A DNA stretch of 64,000 nt from Niastella sp. OAS944 (GCA_024809215.1 JANUBW010000001.1:2088841-2152840), one strand, 5' to 3'; positions 9,318-19,530 are shown, counted from the first letter of the stretch. Numbers and translations are program-made. Notes: a model not told the origin generated them from the letters alone.

Positions 9318-10754
9318 TTAGTCTAATGCAACAACAAATTCAAATGCCAGGGCCGGGTAACCTTTCAGTTTTTGTACAGCTGGCGGCAGGGTCACTATTA
9401 TTTTTTCGTTCTTAATGGTATACTTCACGTTAGTGCCGGTTGACAACAATTTTATTTTTGAACCATTGGGTGGCACATTGATATCCCATTCAATGGTTTT
9501 GGGCATTGGCGCATTCTCATCGAGCAGGGCCAATGCATACACTGAATGCCCTTTTGATTGGGTGAAATACACGTTGCCGCTTTTATATCCCTGAATAGGC
9601 CGGGTGTTGTAAATAGCAGCGCCGTTTGCTTTTAACCAGTTGCCTATCTCACCCAGGCGTTGTACAACCGCTGTATCTAACGTACCATCTGGTTTTGGGC
9701 CTACACCCAACAAAAGGCTACCGCCTTTGGCAACCACTTCAATCAACTGATGAATAACTTTAGACGAAGATTTCAATTTATCGGTTGGCACATATCCCCA
9801 ATTATCACCAAGGGTTATGCAACTTTCCCAGGGATTTTCGAGTTGCTTATCGGGCACCCGTTGTTCGGGGGTTTGGTAATTTTCATAAGGGCCATGCACT
9901 GTTCTGTCAACAATAAGCAAACCGGGTTGCGCTTTGCGGGCCATGGCAGCAATAGCAGGTATATCAACATCCTGGCTCCAGGCCGGAATATTGGCACCCC
10001 AGTTACGCACTTCTTCGGTTACGGTTTCCAATGGCCGTACCCAGCCACCATCGAGCCAAAGAATATCCATGGAACCATAATCATGCATCAGCTCACTGAT
10101 TTGGTTGTAGGTATATTCTTTAAACTTATTCCAACGCCAGGGATGTTTGCGAATATCATAGTTATTATTGCGGTCGGGTGTGGCATACATAGGCCACCAG
10201 TAATATGGGCAATGCCAGTCGGGTTTTGAAAAATAGGCGCCTATCATTAACCCCTGCTTACGAAATGCATCGAAAACATATTTGGCTACATTGGCCTTTG
10301 GGTTGCTGGCAAACGGCCCATTGCTGATCTTAAAGTCGGTTTCTTTTGTATCGAACATACAAAAGCCATCGTGGTGTTTTGTAGTGAACACCAGGTAACG
10401 CATACCCGCATCTTTTGCGGCCTGCGCCCATTGATCGGGATTAAACTTAACAGGATTAAAATCTTTCTTCAGGCCCCAATACCAGTTTTTGAAATCGGCA
10501 TAGTTGCTATTGGTATCGCGCGATACCCAATCTTCAGAGCACAAGGCCCACGATTCAATCATGCCGGGCACAGCATACAATCCCCAATGGATGATCATAC
10601 CAAACTTCTGATCGCGCCAGGTTTCCAGTTTTTCCTTTACAGCGGGATCAGTGGGCCATTCATATTTGGTTGATTGCGGATGTACCTGTTCCTGCGCTTT
10701 GGTATTGCTGCATAAAATGAGTAAAACAAGAATATACAATGAAACACGCGTCAT
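9318..10754 (-). CDS. GH29 alpha-L-fucosidase
   Basis: 478 residues with a signal peptide ending 'CSNTKAQ'. Typical GH29A features are present: 'WRDQKFGMIIHWGLYAVPG', 'YLVFTTKHHDGFCMFDTKET', the nucleophile Asp in 'MDILWLDGGWVRP', and 'VPDKQLENPWESCITLGDNWGY'. The substrate-binding 'KGGSLLLGVGPKPDGT' closes the barrel, and a short C-terminal beta domain follows. It would hydrolyse terminal alpha-fucose. It is separated from SusD by about 160 bases and from the next fucosidase by two stable hairpins, which could set different expression levels for SusCD and the enzymes. Confidence 0.94.
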   Translation of the reverse strand: MTRVSLYILVLLILCSNTKAQEQVHPQSTKYEWPTDPAVKEKLETWRDQKFGMIIHWGLYAVPGMIESWALCSEDWVSRDTNSNYADFKNWYWGLKKDFNPVKFNPDQWAQAAKDAGMRYLVFTTKHHDGFCMFDTKETDFKISNGPFASNPKANVAKYVFDAFRKQGLMIGAYFSKPDWHCPYYWWPMYATPDRNNNYDIRKHPWRWNKFKEYTYNQISELMHDYGSMDILWLDGGWVRPLETVTEEVRNWGANIPAWSQDVDIPAIAAMARKAQPGLLIVDRTVHGPYENYQTPEQRVPDKQLENPWESCITLGDNWGYVPTDKLKSSSKVIHQLIEVVAKGGSLLLGVGPKPDGTLDTAVVQRLGEIGNWLKANGAAIYNTRPIQGYKSGNVYFTQSKGHSVYALALLDENAPMPKTIEWDINVPPNGSKIKLLSTGTNVKYTIKNEKIIVTLPPAVQKLKGYPALAFEFVVALD

Positions 10755-10914
10755 AAACAGAAGCTGGTTTTGTTATTTTTAATAATTCTGTGTTTCGATG
10801 GCTATAAATACTGGTAACGGATATCACCTTGATATAGGGGGGTCAAAACTAAGTACTGGACGCAAATTTTCAACGATACTTACCGGATTTTAAAAAGTTC
10901 CCCAATTCTGGCTT

Positions 10915-12528
10915 TTATTTAACATCCCAAAAAACCTTTCCTGTTCGCACATCCTTATCTTTTACGGATGCATAGTTTGTATTATATGAGGTTTCGCTTG
11001 AAGGATACACCAGCCGTGAAGGCGGTGCCTCGTAACCAGGCAGGGTAGATGGATAAAATTGTAATACCGGTTGTTTTGTTCTGCGACATTCGGCCCAGCC
11101 CTGTACCGATTGCAGAAAACCAAAATGCACCCACTTCTGGATCCAGATCTTCGCAAGCAATTCGTTTGTTGTTCCGGTATATTTTACTTGATCGTTCTGT
11201 AAAAAATTGTCAATAGTAGCAACCGATGGCGGCCGCAACGGCATACGGGTAGTTGTGTTCAGGCTATTGAGGTAGTAATAAAAGAATACCGACTGCCGAA
11301 CAGCTGTTTCATAGGCCTGTTTTGCATTGCCCCCACCCCAGCGTTCCCAGGCTTCTGCTTTTAAAAAGTTCACCTCGGGGGCGGTTATTACAATACCGGG
11401 TAATTTATTATTGAACAAAAACGTAGCAGAATCAAGAATAGCATACCGGCCCAGGTTTACCTGTTGCTGCTCGGCATTAAAGTTTACCGGCAGGCCATTG
11501 TAGTCGGCATTGGGAATAAACTGATCGCCTTCGGTACGGCCATACTTATCGAACATCACCGGTATGCGCGGATCATTGGCAGGTTTCATTACCGTATTTA
11601 ACAAATGATCGGGTGCCGAATAATTGTATACTTCCGAAAGCGCCAAATGCAGATCATCGGCATAGGTTGTAAGCGGTTGTAACAGCACGTCGGTTGTCAT
11701 TGGCACATAACCACCTGTTCCATCAATCAGCGGGTACACATCGGCATTGTTAATGATATTCAACACTGCGGCCTTTGCATTATTTTCATCAACAAAAGAC
11801 GATCGCATCAACAATCGCAATCGTAATGAATTGGCATACCGTTCCCATTTATCAAACTGCCCATTCAGCATAATATCCTGTTTTGAAAAGGCAGCCTGCA
11901 CATTCGCGGGTAATGTTGTGGTGGAGAAATAAAGCGCGGCATTCTTCAATCCATCAAGAATGAGGCTATATACTTTGGCTGCACTATCAAATTGGGGCAT
12001 CATAACCGAATTTGATGTATTCACACGGCCTGCTTCGCTAAAAGGTATATCGCCCCACAGGTCAACCATTTGAGCAGCCTGATCGTACATGATCACTTTT
12101 GCCGCCATTAAAAAAACTGTGGCATTCGCTTTCTGCTGGTCATTTTCTATTGCATCATACAGCGACTCAATTAATCTATAGTGCGCCATAATGCCGCCAT
12201 TGGCGCCGTCGGCCGCAGCGCCCGGGCGATAAAAATCGTTCCACCTGTCTTGCGTATAACCTGCGTTTTGCTGGTAGGCCGTAGTATAATTCAAATAACC
12301 TACAGATTGCGAATACACCCCCGAATGCAAGGCAATAAAAGTGCGCACATTCCAGTAAGAGGGTCGCACCCGGTCATTGTTCAGCATTTCGGTAAAGAAT
12401 TTCTCAATAGAGGGCTGCACCGTTTGATCGGGATCGTAATACAGCTCAGCCAACCGTTTGCGGCAGCTTGTTGCAGCTGCCACCAACAGTAATATAATTG
12501 GAATTATATGAAGTGCCCGTTTCGTCAT
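10915..12528 (-). CDS. SusD/RagB-type surface glycan-binding lipoprotein
   Basis: 537 residues. A lipoprotein signal with lipobox 'LVAAATSC' places the protein on the outer membrane. The SusD-like_2 fold is suggested by the TPR-like helices ('YDAIENDQQKANATVFLMAA', 'YDQAAQMVDLWGDIPFSEAG') and by the conserved C-terminal region 'LKAEAWERWGGGNAKQAYE' and 'RRTKQPVLQFYP'. It starts 3 bases after the SusC stop, so the two are translationally coupled. With SusC it would form the lid-and-barrel importer for the oligosaccharides released in this PUL. It is paralogous to the SusD at 24622-26175 (shared phrases such as 'YDQAAQMVDLWGDIPFS'). Confidence 0.93.
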   Translation of the reverse strand: MTKRALHIIPIILLLVAAATSCRKRLAELYYDPDQTVQPSIEKFFTEMLNNDRVRPSYWNVRTFIALHSGVYSQSVGYLNYTTAYQQNAGYTQDRWNDFYRPGAAADGANGGIMAHYRLIESLYDAIENDQQKANATVFLMAAKVIMYDQAAQMVDLWGDIPFSEAGRVNTSNSVMMPQFDSAAKVYSLILDGLKNAALYFSTTTLPANVQAAFSKQDIMLNGQFDKWERYANSLRLRLLMRSSFVDENNAKAAVLNIINNADVYPLIDGTGGYVPMTTDVLLQPLTTYADDLHLALSEVYNYSAPDHLLNTVMKPANDPRIPVMFDKYGRTEGDQFIPNADYNGLPVNFNAEQQQVNLGRYAILDSATFLFNNKLPGIVITAPEVNFLKAEAWERWGGGNAKQAYETAVRQSVFFYYYLNSLNTTTRMPLRPPSVATIDNFLQNDQVKYTGTTNELLAKIWIQKWVHFGFLQSVQGWAECRRTKQPVLQFYPSTLPGYEAPPSRLVYPSSETSYNTNYASVKDKDVRTGKVFWDVK

Positions 12529-12531
12529 TTG

Positions 12532-15500
12532 TTAGAAATCAAAATTTACCGAAAACCCAAAACTTCTGGTGGCGGCCATAGAACCTTCATCCACACTTTG
12601 CCTTATCCAGTTACTGCCAATGGCGGCTTCGGGATCAATGTTCTTCAACGTACGGTAGAAATACAACAGGTTTCTGCCAATAAGCGAAAAACGGATATTA
12701 TTAAAGTGCATTTTGCCAGCCACTTTAGCCGGCAGCGAATAACCCAATACTACTTCCCGTAATTTGATATAACTGTTATTTACCACAACACTTTCATTCA
12801 CCGCCGAAGCGCCCCAAATAAATGTGTTCATGTAATAATAAGCAGCATCAACTATCTGCGTATTTTCTTTTCCCGATACCGTTACACCGGGTAATATTAC
12901 TCCATCGTGATACACTTTGCTACCATCGGGCGACTGGGCCTGGTGGTTGGGTAATGCTATTTTTTCACCGCCATTGTTTATATAGTATGGTAACCCGCCA
13001 TGTTCCGCATCTCTGTATTGCAGCGTGCTCTTATACATTCCCGCGCCGGTATTGTATTTCAATGGCGGCGATACCATTTTGCCGCCAAGACGATAGTCGA
13101 TGGCACAATCAAACGAGAACTTTTTCCAGCTAAAGGTATTGAACCAGCCACCGGTAAGCCGTGGCATTACATTCCCTACTTTTTCGTACCGGTTGTTGTC
13201 TATTACATACAAACCATTTGAACCAATTATATAGTTACCATCATTATCTTTCAGGCGGGGATATACATATATGTTACCTACCGTTTCTCCTTCCTCGGCC
13301 ACTATTCTTACCGCATTTTGCTCAGCTTCATAAAACACAATATTCTTTACACCCGCTGCCAGTTTGCTTACCACAGATTTCGATAGCGATACATTCAACT
13401 GGCTTGTCCATTTAAACTGTTTGCCCACCAATGGATAAGCATGCAATCCCATTTCAACGCCATTGCTTTTTAGCTCACCGGCATTTACCAGTTTGGTCAT
13501 GGCGCCAGAACTTGATGGAACACTTAGTTGTACAATTTGGTTAACCGTGCGGCTATTGAACCAGGTAATATCAAAACCTATGCGGTTCCTGAACAACATA
13601 GTCTCCAGCCCTACTTCCAATTCGTATTTATTCTCGGGACGAATATCATTGTTACCGGCATTTGTTTGCGCATTTAGTGCAGCAACCGGCCCGGCCAATG
13701 TAGAAAGGGTGGTTTGTGTAAAGGCAACAGGTGAAGTATAAGCGGGCGGGGCATTACCTACAATTCCTATGGAGGAACGCAGTTTACCAAATGATACCCA
13801 CGATGGCAGGTTGAGTACCTGGCTAAAAATAAAACCGGTATTTATGGAAGGATAAAAATAGCTGTTCTTCCCCGGCGGTAAAGTAGAAGAGTATTCCTGC
13901 CTGCCGGTACCTTCAAAAAATAAATAGTTTTTATAAGCCAGGTTAAAAAAGCCAAGCCAGGCATATTTCAGAATGGCGCTTCTATCGGTAACCGACTTTA
14001 CCGGGTGATAGGAGTTCTCAAGGCTAAACCAGTTCTCTTCAACCAGGCCATCGGTTGTTTCGTTCGACTGATCGTTGTAATTCTCTTTGCGCGACTGGAA
14101 CCCACCCGTTACCGAAGCGCTCCAATTGTTGTTCCATTTTTTTGACCAGGTTAATAATCCATCACCATAAAAAATGGAGTACCGGCCATTGGCCAGTTTG
14201 AACTGCCCCGTACTTTTATTGGAGGAATTATAAATAACCGGGTATTCATTGTATTGCCGGGTTTCGGTGCGCAAACCGGTAAGATCATTTCCGATGCGCG
14301 CCCTTAGCTTAATATGTTTGTTTATATCATAATTGAGGGTAACGCTGTTGAGGAAACGGTCCTTATATTCATCTTCACTATTCTTCAACTGCATCCACAA
14401 CAGATCGAGCATTTCAACTTTTACATTATAGCGCAATGCTTCGGCCGGGTTGCGTTGCGACTGGTTCCAGGGCACCCATTTATAGCCTTCGCTGGTTTGA
14501 TATTTATTGAACACCACGCTCATATCTTCGCCCCGGCTGTAAAAACCAGCGTAGGCCGCAATGATGCGCGTTAACTGGTATGGCCGGTTATGCACTTTGC
14601 TGGTAAAAAAATTCGAGATCACATCTACATTCAATTTATCGGTGATCTTTATATTGCTGTTAAGGTGAAATGTATTCCGCTGAAGATCGCCACCCCGTTG
14701 TATACCCTTATAATCATTACGGGTATAAGAAAGCCGGTACGAGAACTTATCGGTTTGATTAGCTACAGATGCATTGAAAATTGAATTGAATCCGGTGCGG
14801 TATAATTGGCGGTAGTTATTCTCATGCGCTTCATAGGGACGCATTTGCCCGTCCCACCAGGGCACTTCATGACCATCGAACTTTGGACCAAACTGTGCAT
14901 AGGCTGTAAAGTTTGGTCGAAGGTCATCGTTCACCCCATCGCCATTGAGGTCAACAGGGATCCAGCCCTCTTCTGTGGCGCCTTCCGATAAATTGGTGGC
15001 CCTATCGGCCCCGGCACCATATTCGGTTTGGAATTTTGGGAGGAATGCCGCCTGTTCAATGGTATTGGTATAATTTACTGAAACCCCTAAGCGCTTTTTA
15101 GGTGTGCCTTTTTTTGTAGTGATCACCACTACCCCGGCAGCAGCTTCTGAACCATATAACGCCGTAGCGCTGGCCCCTTTTAAAATGGTGAGGTTATCTA
15201 TATCGGCAGGATTGATATCGAGGATGCCATTGCCGCGAATACGTTGATCGACCCAATAACCGCCATTATTGATACCGGCAATGCCTTTTTCATTGGTATT
15301 GCGAATAACAATACCATCTACCACGTACAAAGGCTGTGCGTTAAAGTTGAGGGAGTTAACACCACGTATTTGCACCTGTACCGCACTGGTGGCGCCACCC
15401 GGCGCCGTATTGATCAACACGCCCGGCGAGCGGCCATATAAAGCAGAAGCAAAATTGGTATTACCGGCCGCAGTAAGGTCTTCGGCTTTTACCGTGCTTA

Positions 15501-16257
15501 ATGAATAACCTAATGAGCGGGAATATTTATTTACACCCAATGCGGTTACCACTACTTCGTTCATCATGTTCTCAATTAGCGATAGCTGGGCATTTACATG
15601 AGTGATGGCATTTGAATTATTGAGAGGAATTTCCTTCTTCTCATAACCCACACTGGTTAATTCAAGCACTTCGCCTTTATAACCTTCTATTTCAAATTCA
15701 CCTTCGGCATTGGTAGTGGTGCCACGGCCGGCGCCTTTTATGCCAATACTTACATTTACCAGGGGTTTCCCTTCCATATTGGTAACGCGGCCTTTTACCA
15801 GTTGCATTCGTTTTTCTATTGACCCGTGTTTAGGTGCAGTAGTGGCAGGAGCAATAGTTTTATTTGGTGGTGGTGCTGTGGGCGCGGTTATAATGACAAA
15901 TGTTTTATCATTTATCTTTTTATAACCCAGTGCGGTTGGTTGTAACAATTCTTCAAGTATCTGTTCAACCGGCCGGTTATTATTAATGACCGGTTTAACC
16001 AATACTTCTCCAAATGACTTATCGGAAAAAAGAAAGTAAATGCCTTTTGATTGATTGAGTTGTTTCAGTATAGATAAAAGAGGTTGGCGGGCAATGGTAT
16101 CCTTTGCCGGTGTTGCTACGCCTGCATGTAAAGATTTACGGGGAGTTTTTTTACGGCTCAATGATACAGCATCCTGTGCATAGGCACCGTAAATGAGTAG
16201 CAAAGCAGCCATTAAAAACCAGCCCCGGAAAGATCTTTCCGAGCCTTTTTTCCTCAT
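12532..16257 (-). CDS. SusC/RagA TonB-dependent transporter with STN signalling domain
   Basis: 1241 residues. After the signal peptide (about residues 1-27), residues 55-125 form an STN (secretin/TonB N-terminal) domain ('LLSILKQLNQSKGIYFLFSDK'). A carboxypeptidase-D regulatory-like domain follows ('GRVTNMEGKPLVNVSIGIKG'), then the plug ('ALYGRSPGVLINTAPGG', 'IRGVNSLNFNAQPLYVVDG') and a 22-strand barrel ending 'SFGFSVNFDF'. The STN domain normally contacts the periplasmic part of a FecR anti-sigma factor, and exactly such a gene lies 34 bases upstream, so substrate binding probably activates the ECF sigma factor at 17395. This is the importer of the PUL, paired with the SusD downstream. It aligns along its length with the SusC at 26200, which lacks STN. 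Confidence 0.95.
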   Translation of the reverse strand: MRKKGSERSFRGWFLMAALLLIYGAYAQDAVSLSRKKTPRKSLHAGVATPAKDTIARQPLLSILKQLNQSKGIYFLFSDKSFGEVLVKPVINNNRPVEQILEELLQPTALGYKKINDKTFVIITAPTAPPPNKTIAPATTAPKHGSIEKRMQLVKGRVTNMEGKPLVNVSIGIKGAGRGTTTNAEGEFEIEGYKGEVLELTSVGYEKKEIPLNNSNAITHVNAQLSLIENMMNEVVVTALGVNKYSRSLGYSLSTVKAEDLTAAGNTNFASALYGRSPGVLINTAPGGATSAVQVQIRGVNSLNFNAQPLYVVDGIVIRNTNEKGIAGINNGGYWVDQRIRGNGILDINPADIDNLTILKGASATALYGSEAAAGVVVITTKKGTPKKRLGVSVNYTNTIEQAAFLPKFQTEYGAGADRATNLSEGATEEGWIPVDLNGDGVNDDLRPNFTAYAQFGPKFDGHEVPWWDGQMRPYEAHENNYRQLYRTGFNSIFNASVANQTDKFSYRLSYTRNDYKGIQRGGDLQRNTFHLNSNIKITDKLNVDVISNFFTSKVHNRPYQLTRIIAAYAGFYSRGEDMSVVFNKYQTSEGYKWVPWNQSQRNPAEALRYNVKVEMLDLLWMQLKNSEDEYKDRFLNSVTLNYDINKHIKLRARIGNDLTGLRTETRQYNEYPVIYNSSNKSTGQFKLANGRYSIFYGDGLLTWSKKWNNNWSASVTGGFQSRKENYNDQSNETTDGLVEENWFSLENSYHPVKSVTDRSAILKYAWLGFFNLAYKNYLFFEGTGRQEYSSTLPPGKNSYFYPSINTGFIFSQVLNLPSWVSFGKLRSSIGIVGNAPPAYTSPVAFTQTTLSTLAGPVAALNAQTNAGNNDIRPENKYELEVGLETMLFRNRIGFDITWFNSRTVNQIVQLSVPSSSGAMTKLVNAGELKSNGVEMGLHAYPLVGKQFKWTSQLNVSLSKSVVSKLAAGVKNIVFYEAEQNAVRIVAEEGETVGNIYVYPRLKDNDGNYIIGSNGLYVIDNNRYEKVGNVMPRLTGGWFNTFSWKKFSFDCAIDYRLGGKMVSPPLKYNTGAGMYKSTLQYRDAEHGGLPYYINNGGEKIALPNHQAQSPDGSKVYHDGVILPGVTVSGKENTQIVDAAYYYMNTFIWGASAVNESVVVNNSYIKLREVVLGYSLPAKVAGKMHFNNIRFSLIGRNLLYFYRTLKNIDPEAAIGSNWIRQSVDEGSMAATRSFGFSVNFDF

Positions 16258-16291
16258 ACGCAGATTTTAAGACCAAAACCTGCCTGGTTGT

Positions 16292-17290
16292 TTACTTTTT
16301 CCTGATCAGGATCTCGTCTTCCAGTTTTATAACTTCATATTCAGGTAAGGCATCAACTGCCTGAACAAATACATCCAGGTTATCATTGAGTATGATGCCA
16401 GAGATCGTTCCGGCTGCGCAGCTATCATCAGCCAGGGTAACCTTTATTCCATATAATTCGGTTACCAGTGATGCGACCTCTTTCATAGGAGTATTGTCAA
16501 ACATAAACTTGTGTTCTGTCCACGCCAGAACCGGTGCATTGTTAATAGCTTTCTTTTGAATACCGGTATTATTGAACTCAATGTAATCGCCGGGCTTCAT
16601 ATTGAGTTGCTGCCCGTTGTGCTGAACGGTAACGCTGCCTTCTTTCAGCAAAACGTTGTTCTTATTGTTCCTGCTGATCACATTGAACTGGGTACCGGTA
16701 ACTACCACATCGAAATTTCCGGTGTGTACAATGAACTTTGTTTTTTGAGCTGTTTTCTTTACATGGAAAAAGGCTTCTCCTTTAACCCAAACTTCGCGAT
16801 CTGAACCTTCGCGCCAGTTCCTATAATTAAGGGTAGTATTGGCATTAAGCATTACCTGAGAACCATCGGGTAAAACAGACTGCCGGGTTTCCCCATAGGC
16901 GGTTTGTAAAATGAGTTTGCCTGAAGTGTGAGAGTAGTATTGCCAAACTCCGAGTGAAGTTAAGAAAATAATTGCAGCAACAGCCCACCACTTATATTTT
17001 TGGGGCCTTATTGAAACAACGGGCGGTAAAGACTGATGGCCGTCAATATCCACAGTGGCGTTCATAAGCCGGGCCTCAGCATTTTTTAACCGCTGCACAT
17101 CAACCGGTTGTTCTTTAATAGTAATATTTTGAAGCACTTGTACCGCTTCATCAACCAGTTTTCTTTGTACAGGGTCGCTGGCTATACTTTTGTTCCATTT
17201 TTCTGTGGCTAAAGGATCGGTTTTAAAATACCACGCCAAAAAACTCTCATCGCTAAGTAGTTTTTCAATAGTATTATTCGTTACATCCAT
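16292..17290 (-). CDS. FecR-family anti-sigma factor
   Basis: 332 residues. The cytoplasmic N-terminal region (1-97) binds sigma. One membrane segment is at about 98-116 ('WWAVAAIIFLTSLGVWQYY'). The periplasmic FecR domain follows ('LPDGSQVMLNANTTLNYR', 'VWVKGEAFFHVKKTAQKTKF', 'GTQFNVISR', 'GSVTVQHNGQQLNMKPGDY'), then a DUF4974-type C-terminal domain ('NTPMKEVASLVTELYGIKV'). It is the signal transducer between the STN-bearing SusC and the ECF sigma factor. The gene is divergent from the sigma gene; in many PULs the two are co-directional, so here they share a 104-base control region. Confidence 0.94.
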   Translation of the reverse strand: MDVTNNTIEKLLSDESFLAWYFKTDPLATEKWNKSIASDPVQRKLVDEAVQVLQNITIKEQPVDVQRLKNAEARLMNATVDIDGHQSLPPVVSIRPQKYKWWAVAAIIFLTSLGVWQYYSHTSGKLILQTAYGETRQSVLPDGSQVMLNANTTLNYRNWREGSDREVWVKGEAFFHVKKTAQKTKFIVHTGNFDVVVTGTQFNVISRNNKNNVLLKEGSVTVQHNGQQLNMKPGDYIEFNNTGIQKKAINNAPVLAWTEHKFMFDNTPMKEVASLVTELYGIKVTLADDSCAAGTISGIILNDNLDVFVQAVDALPEYEVIKLEDEILIRKK

Positions 17291-17394
17291 GTTATAGGTT
17301 TCGCTTCTAAATTTAGTACTGCAAAGTCATTCTTTGTAATCATATTTTTACGCTTTTTTGTGTTTTTCAAATAAAACATATCCTAAATTCACAT

Positions 17395-18009
17395 TTGTTT
17401 CTGTTTCATACTCACAAAACTAACTTAGCTTATAACAACTTGATACCCAACCAGCCCGATATAGCATTATGGGAGGCCTATCAAAAAGGCGATCACGATT
17501 CGTTTGCTTCATTGTTCCGTCGCTATTACGAACCGCTGGTGCATTATGGCAGTAAGCTTACCAACAGCAATGATGTTTTGGAAGACTGTATTCAGGAACT
17601 CTTTACCGAACTATGGCAGAATAAAAGTCAAACGCAGGTTCAATCGGTTAAAGCATATCTGTTCAAGTCGCTCAAATACAAGCTGTACCGGGCCAACCAG
17701 CGCAAAACGGCCGGGCCTTTTAATGAAAATCACAGTGATATCTTATTTGAACTTAGTCATGAGACCCTGATGGTGGGCCGTGAACAGGATGCAGAAAAAA
17801 CGGCCCGGGTGCTGCAGGCGCTTGGCCAGCTATCGAACCGTCAGAAGGAGATCATTTACCTTAAGTTTTACCAGGAACTTAATTATGATGAAGTAAGCGA
17901 GATCATGAACATTAATTACCAGGCAGCCCGTAACCTGTTGTACCAGTCAATTAAATCATTAAAAAAGCTGTTGACCACTTTAACCTTCTTTTGCTGCCTG
18001 TTCTTCTAA
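17395..18009 (+). CDS. RNA polymerase ECF-type sigma-70 factor
   Basis: 204 residues. Region 2 is seen in 'DSFASLFRRYYEPLVHYGS' and 'DVLEDCIQELFTELW', and region 4 in 'LGQLSNRQKEIIYLKFYQE' and 'LNYDEVSEIMNINYQAARN'. No in-frame ATG exists at the 5' end: the reading frame opens with TTG at 17395, and another TTG at 17440 ('LIPNQPDIALW') is an alternative start, so the first 15 residues are uncertain. It pairs with the divergent FecR gene and would activate the SusCD/GH operon on detection of its glycan. It ends 6 bases from the convergent coiled-coil gene. Confidence 0.92.
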   Translation: MFLFHTHKTNLAYNNLIPNQPDIALWEAYQKGDHDSFASLFRRYYEPLVHYGSKLTNSNDVLEDCIQELFTELWQNKSQTQVQSVKAYLFKSLKYKLYRANQRKTAGPFNENHSDILFELSHETLMVGREQDAEKTARVLQALGQLSNRQKEIIYLKFYQELNYDEVSEIMNINYQAARNLLYQSIKSLKKLLTTLTFFCCLFF

Positions 18010-18015
18010 AATATA

Positions 18016-18420
18016 CTATTTCTTTTTGCTTAGTTTTTCTTTCAACACACCCCAAAAGCTTCTTCGCTCGTAGGTCCTTTTATACCAATCAATATCGTTT
18101 TGAAAATATGTAATATCGTTCAATAGTTTATTTATAAGCTGGCGATGGCCTTCCTTATCTTCTGCACATTGCGTCAGTTTTTCTTCCAGTTGCTCTATTT
18201 CAATTGACCTGTTCGTAAGTTCTGCTTTATATTTTGCTATTTCTTCTTTTTGCTCATCGATGGTCTTTTGCTTGGCTTCCAGCTCCTGTAAAAGATACCG
18301 GCTTATTTGCTCAAGCTTTTCATTTACTTGTTTATAAGAAGAATCGTTTATGGCATGGCCGTTAGTTACATGTTTCGCACCGTCATTCCTTTCTACAAGT
18401 CCGTTTATAGTAATATCCAT
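18016..18420 (-). CDS. Coiled-coil protein of unknown function, next to a glycosyltransferase
   Basis: 134 residues. About residues 30-100 form one long coiled coil with a strong heptad pattern ('YKQVNEKLEQISRYLLQELE' onward), rich in Glu, Lys and Gln. The tail 'WYKRTYERRSFWGVLKEKL' is aromatic and then basic. No signal peptide or membrane segment. It starts 21 bases after the stop of the glycosyltransferase at 18442, on the same strand, so the two are probably co-transcribed. I do not recognise a named family; similar tails occur, as I recall, in small proteins encoded beside surface-glycan glycosyltransferases. A scaffold or chain-length role is possible but unsupported. Confidence 0.8.
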   Translation of the reverse strand: MDITINGLVERNDGAKHVTNGHAINDSSYKQVNEKLEQISRYLLQELEAKQKTIDEQKEEIAKYKAELTNRSIEIEQLEEKLTQCAEDKEGHRQLINKLLNDITYFQNDIDWYKRTYERRSFWGVLKEKLSKKK

Positions 18421-18441
18421 AAGTGATCGTTTATACTTTTA

Positions 18442-19530
18442 TTATACTCTTTGGTACAGATTACGGTACAGCGAACAGGTAGCATCTACATTAAATTCTT
18501 TATGGCAAAGCCACCCTGAGTATTCGCCCATTACACGTAACATGGCGGGGTTATTATAATATTGAAAGATCTTTACAACAGCTTCCTGCTTATTGGTGAA
18601 CAAATCGCCATTTAACCCCTTTCTTACAATGTCGCTGTTTCCAATACAATCCTTTAACAATACCGTTTTGCGCAGCGACAGCGCTTCCAAAACGGAAAAA
18701 GACAAACCTTCGTATTGCGATGTTGATAAATATAAATGGGCGCTGTTTATCAACTTCAAAACCTCAGTTTGGGGAATCCAGCCGGTTATGGTGATATTAG
18801 GGGAGGTAAGCAAATGCCTGTGCTCCCCATCGCCCACCCAAATAAACTCAAACTGATCAAAATCATTTAAACTGGTAGCTATTTCGTTAAAAAGCGCCGG
18901 GTCTTTTTGCTGCACAATACGGGCGCTTGTCACAATCCTGAACTTTTCAGTTTTTGCCGGCGTAGCCGATGCAGGGTGCTGGTTACTATTAACCGCAATA
19001 CCATTGTTTATGTTCAATGCTTTTATACCCAGTTTGCGATAAGCGTTTTGTTCCGAAAGGGAACTGCAAACGACTTTTCCGCCCAATGCGTACCCCAGCT
19101 TTTCAAACATTTTATACACCATGTTAATTGCATTCATATTACTTAACAAAAAGGGGGCGCCATTGGGTGTATATATTACATTGGAAATATTCATTAACCG
19201 GCAGGCCAGCCTTCCCAGAAAGCCGCTTTTAGAAGAATGTAAATGAACTGCATCAACCTTTTGCTGCGCCTTCAGGGTCTTCAACAACTGGCATAATTCA
19301 ACCAGGGCAGCTGTATCTTTTACCAGGCTGATACTTCGCTGCGCCGAGCGCCAGCGAATGAATTGCACATTATCTTCAGGGAAGAATTTTATGATCTCTG
19401 CCGAACGCATCACATACTCCCGCTCCCCATGAATGATAATATGTTGATCATCGCGCAGATTTTGTACAATCGATTGAACAAAGGCCGCTATACCACTAGC
19501 AAAAGGCTCTACTACATGTACTATCTTCAT
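18442..19530 (-). CDS. Glycosyltransferase family 4 (GT-B) protein
   Basis: 362 residues. The N-terminal Rossmann half has 'VVEPFASGIAAFVQSIVQNL' and 'VDAVHLHSSKSGFLGRLACR'. The C-terminal half has the nucleotide-sugar-binding motif 'STSQYEGLSFSVLEALSL', which holds the E-x7-E pair typical of GT4, preceded by 'VTSARIVQQKDPALF' and 'FIWVGDGEHRHLL'. It would transfer a hexose from a nucleotide sugar to a lipid-linked or surface glycan in the cytoplasm. Acceptor and sugar are unknown. Apart from the coiled-coil gene downstream there is no polysaccharide cluster around it, so it is an isolated glycosyltransferase. Confidence 0.88.
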   Translation of the reverse strand: MKIVHVVEPFASGIAAFVQSIVQNLRDDQHIIIHGEREYVMRSAEIIKFFPEDNVQFIRWRSAQRSISLVKDTAALVELCQLLKTLKAQQKVDAVHLHSSKSGFLGRLACRLMNISNVIYTPNGAPFLLSNMNAINMVYKMFEKLGYALGGKVVCSSLSEQNAYRKLGIKALNINNGIAVNSNQHPASATPAKTEKFRIVTSARIVQQKDPALFNEIATSLNDFDQFEFIWVGDGEHRHLLTSPNITITGWIPQTEVLKLINSAHLYLSTSQYEGLSFSVLEALSLRKTVLLKDCIGNSDIVRKGLNGDLFTNKQEAVVKIFQYYNNPAMLRVMGEYSGWLCHKEFNVDATCSLYRNLYQRV

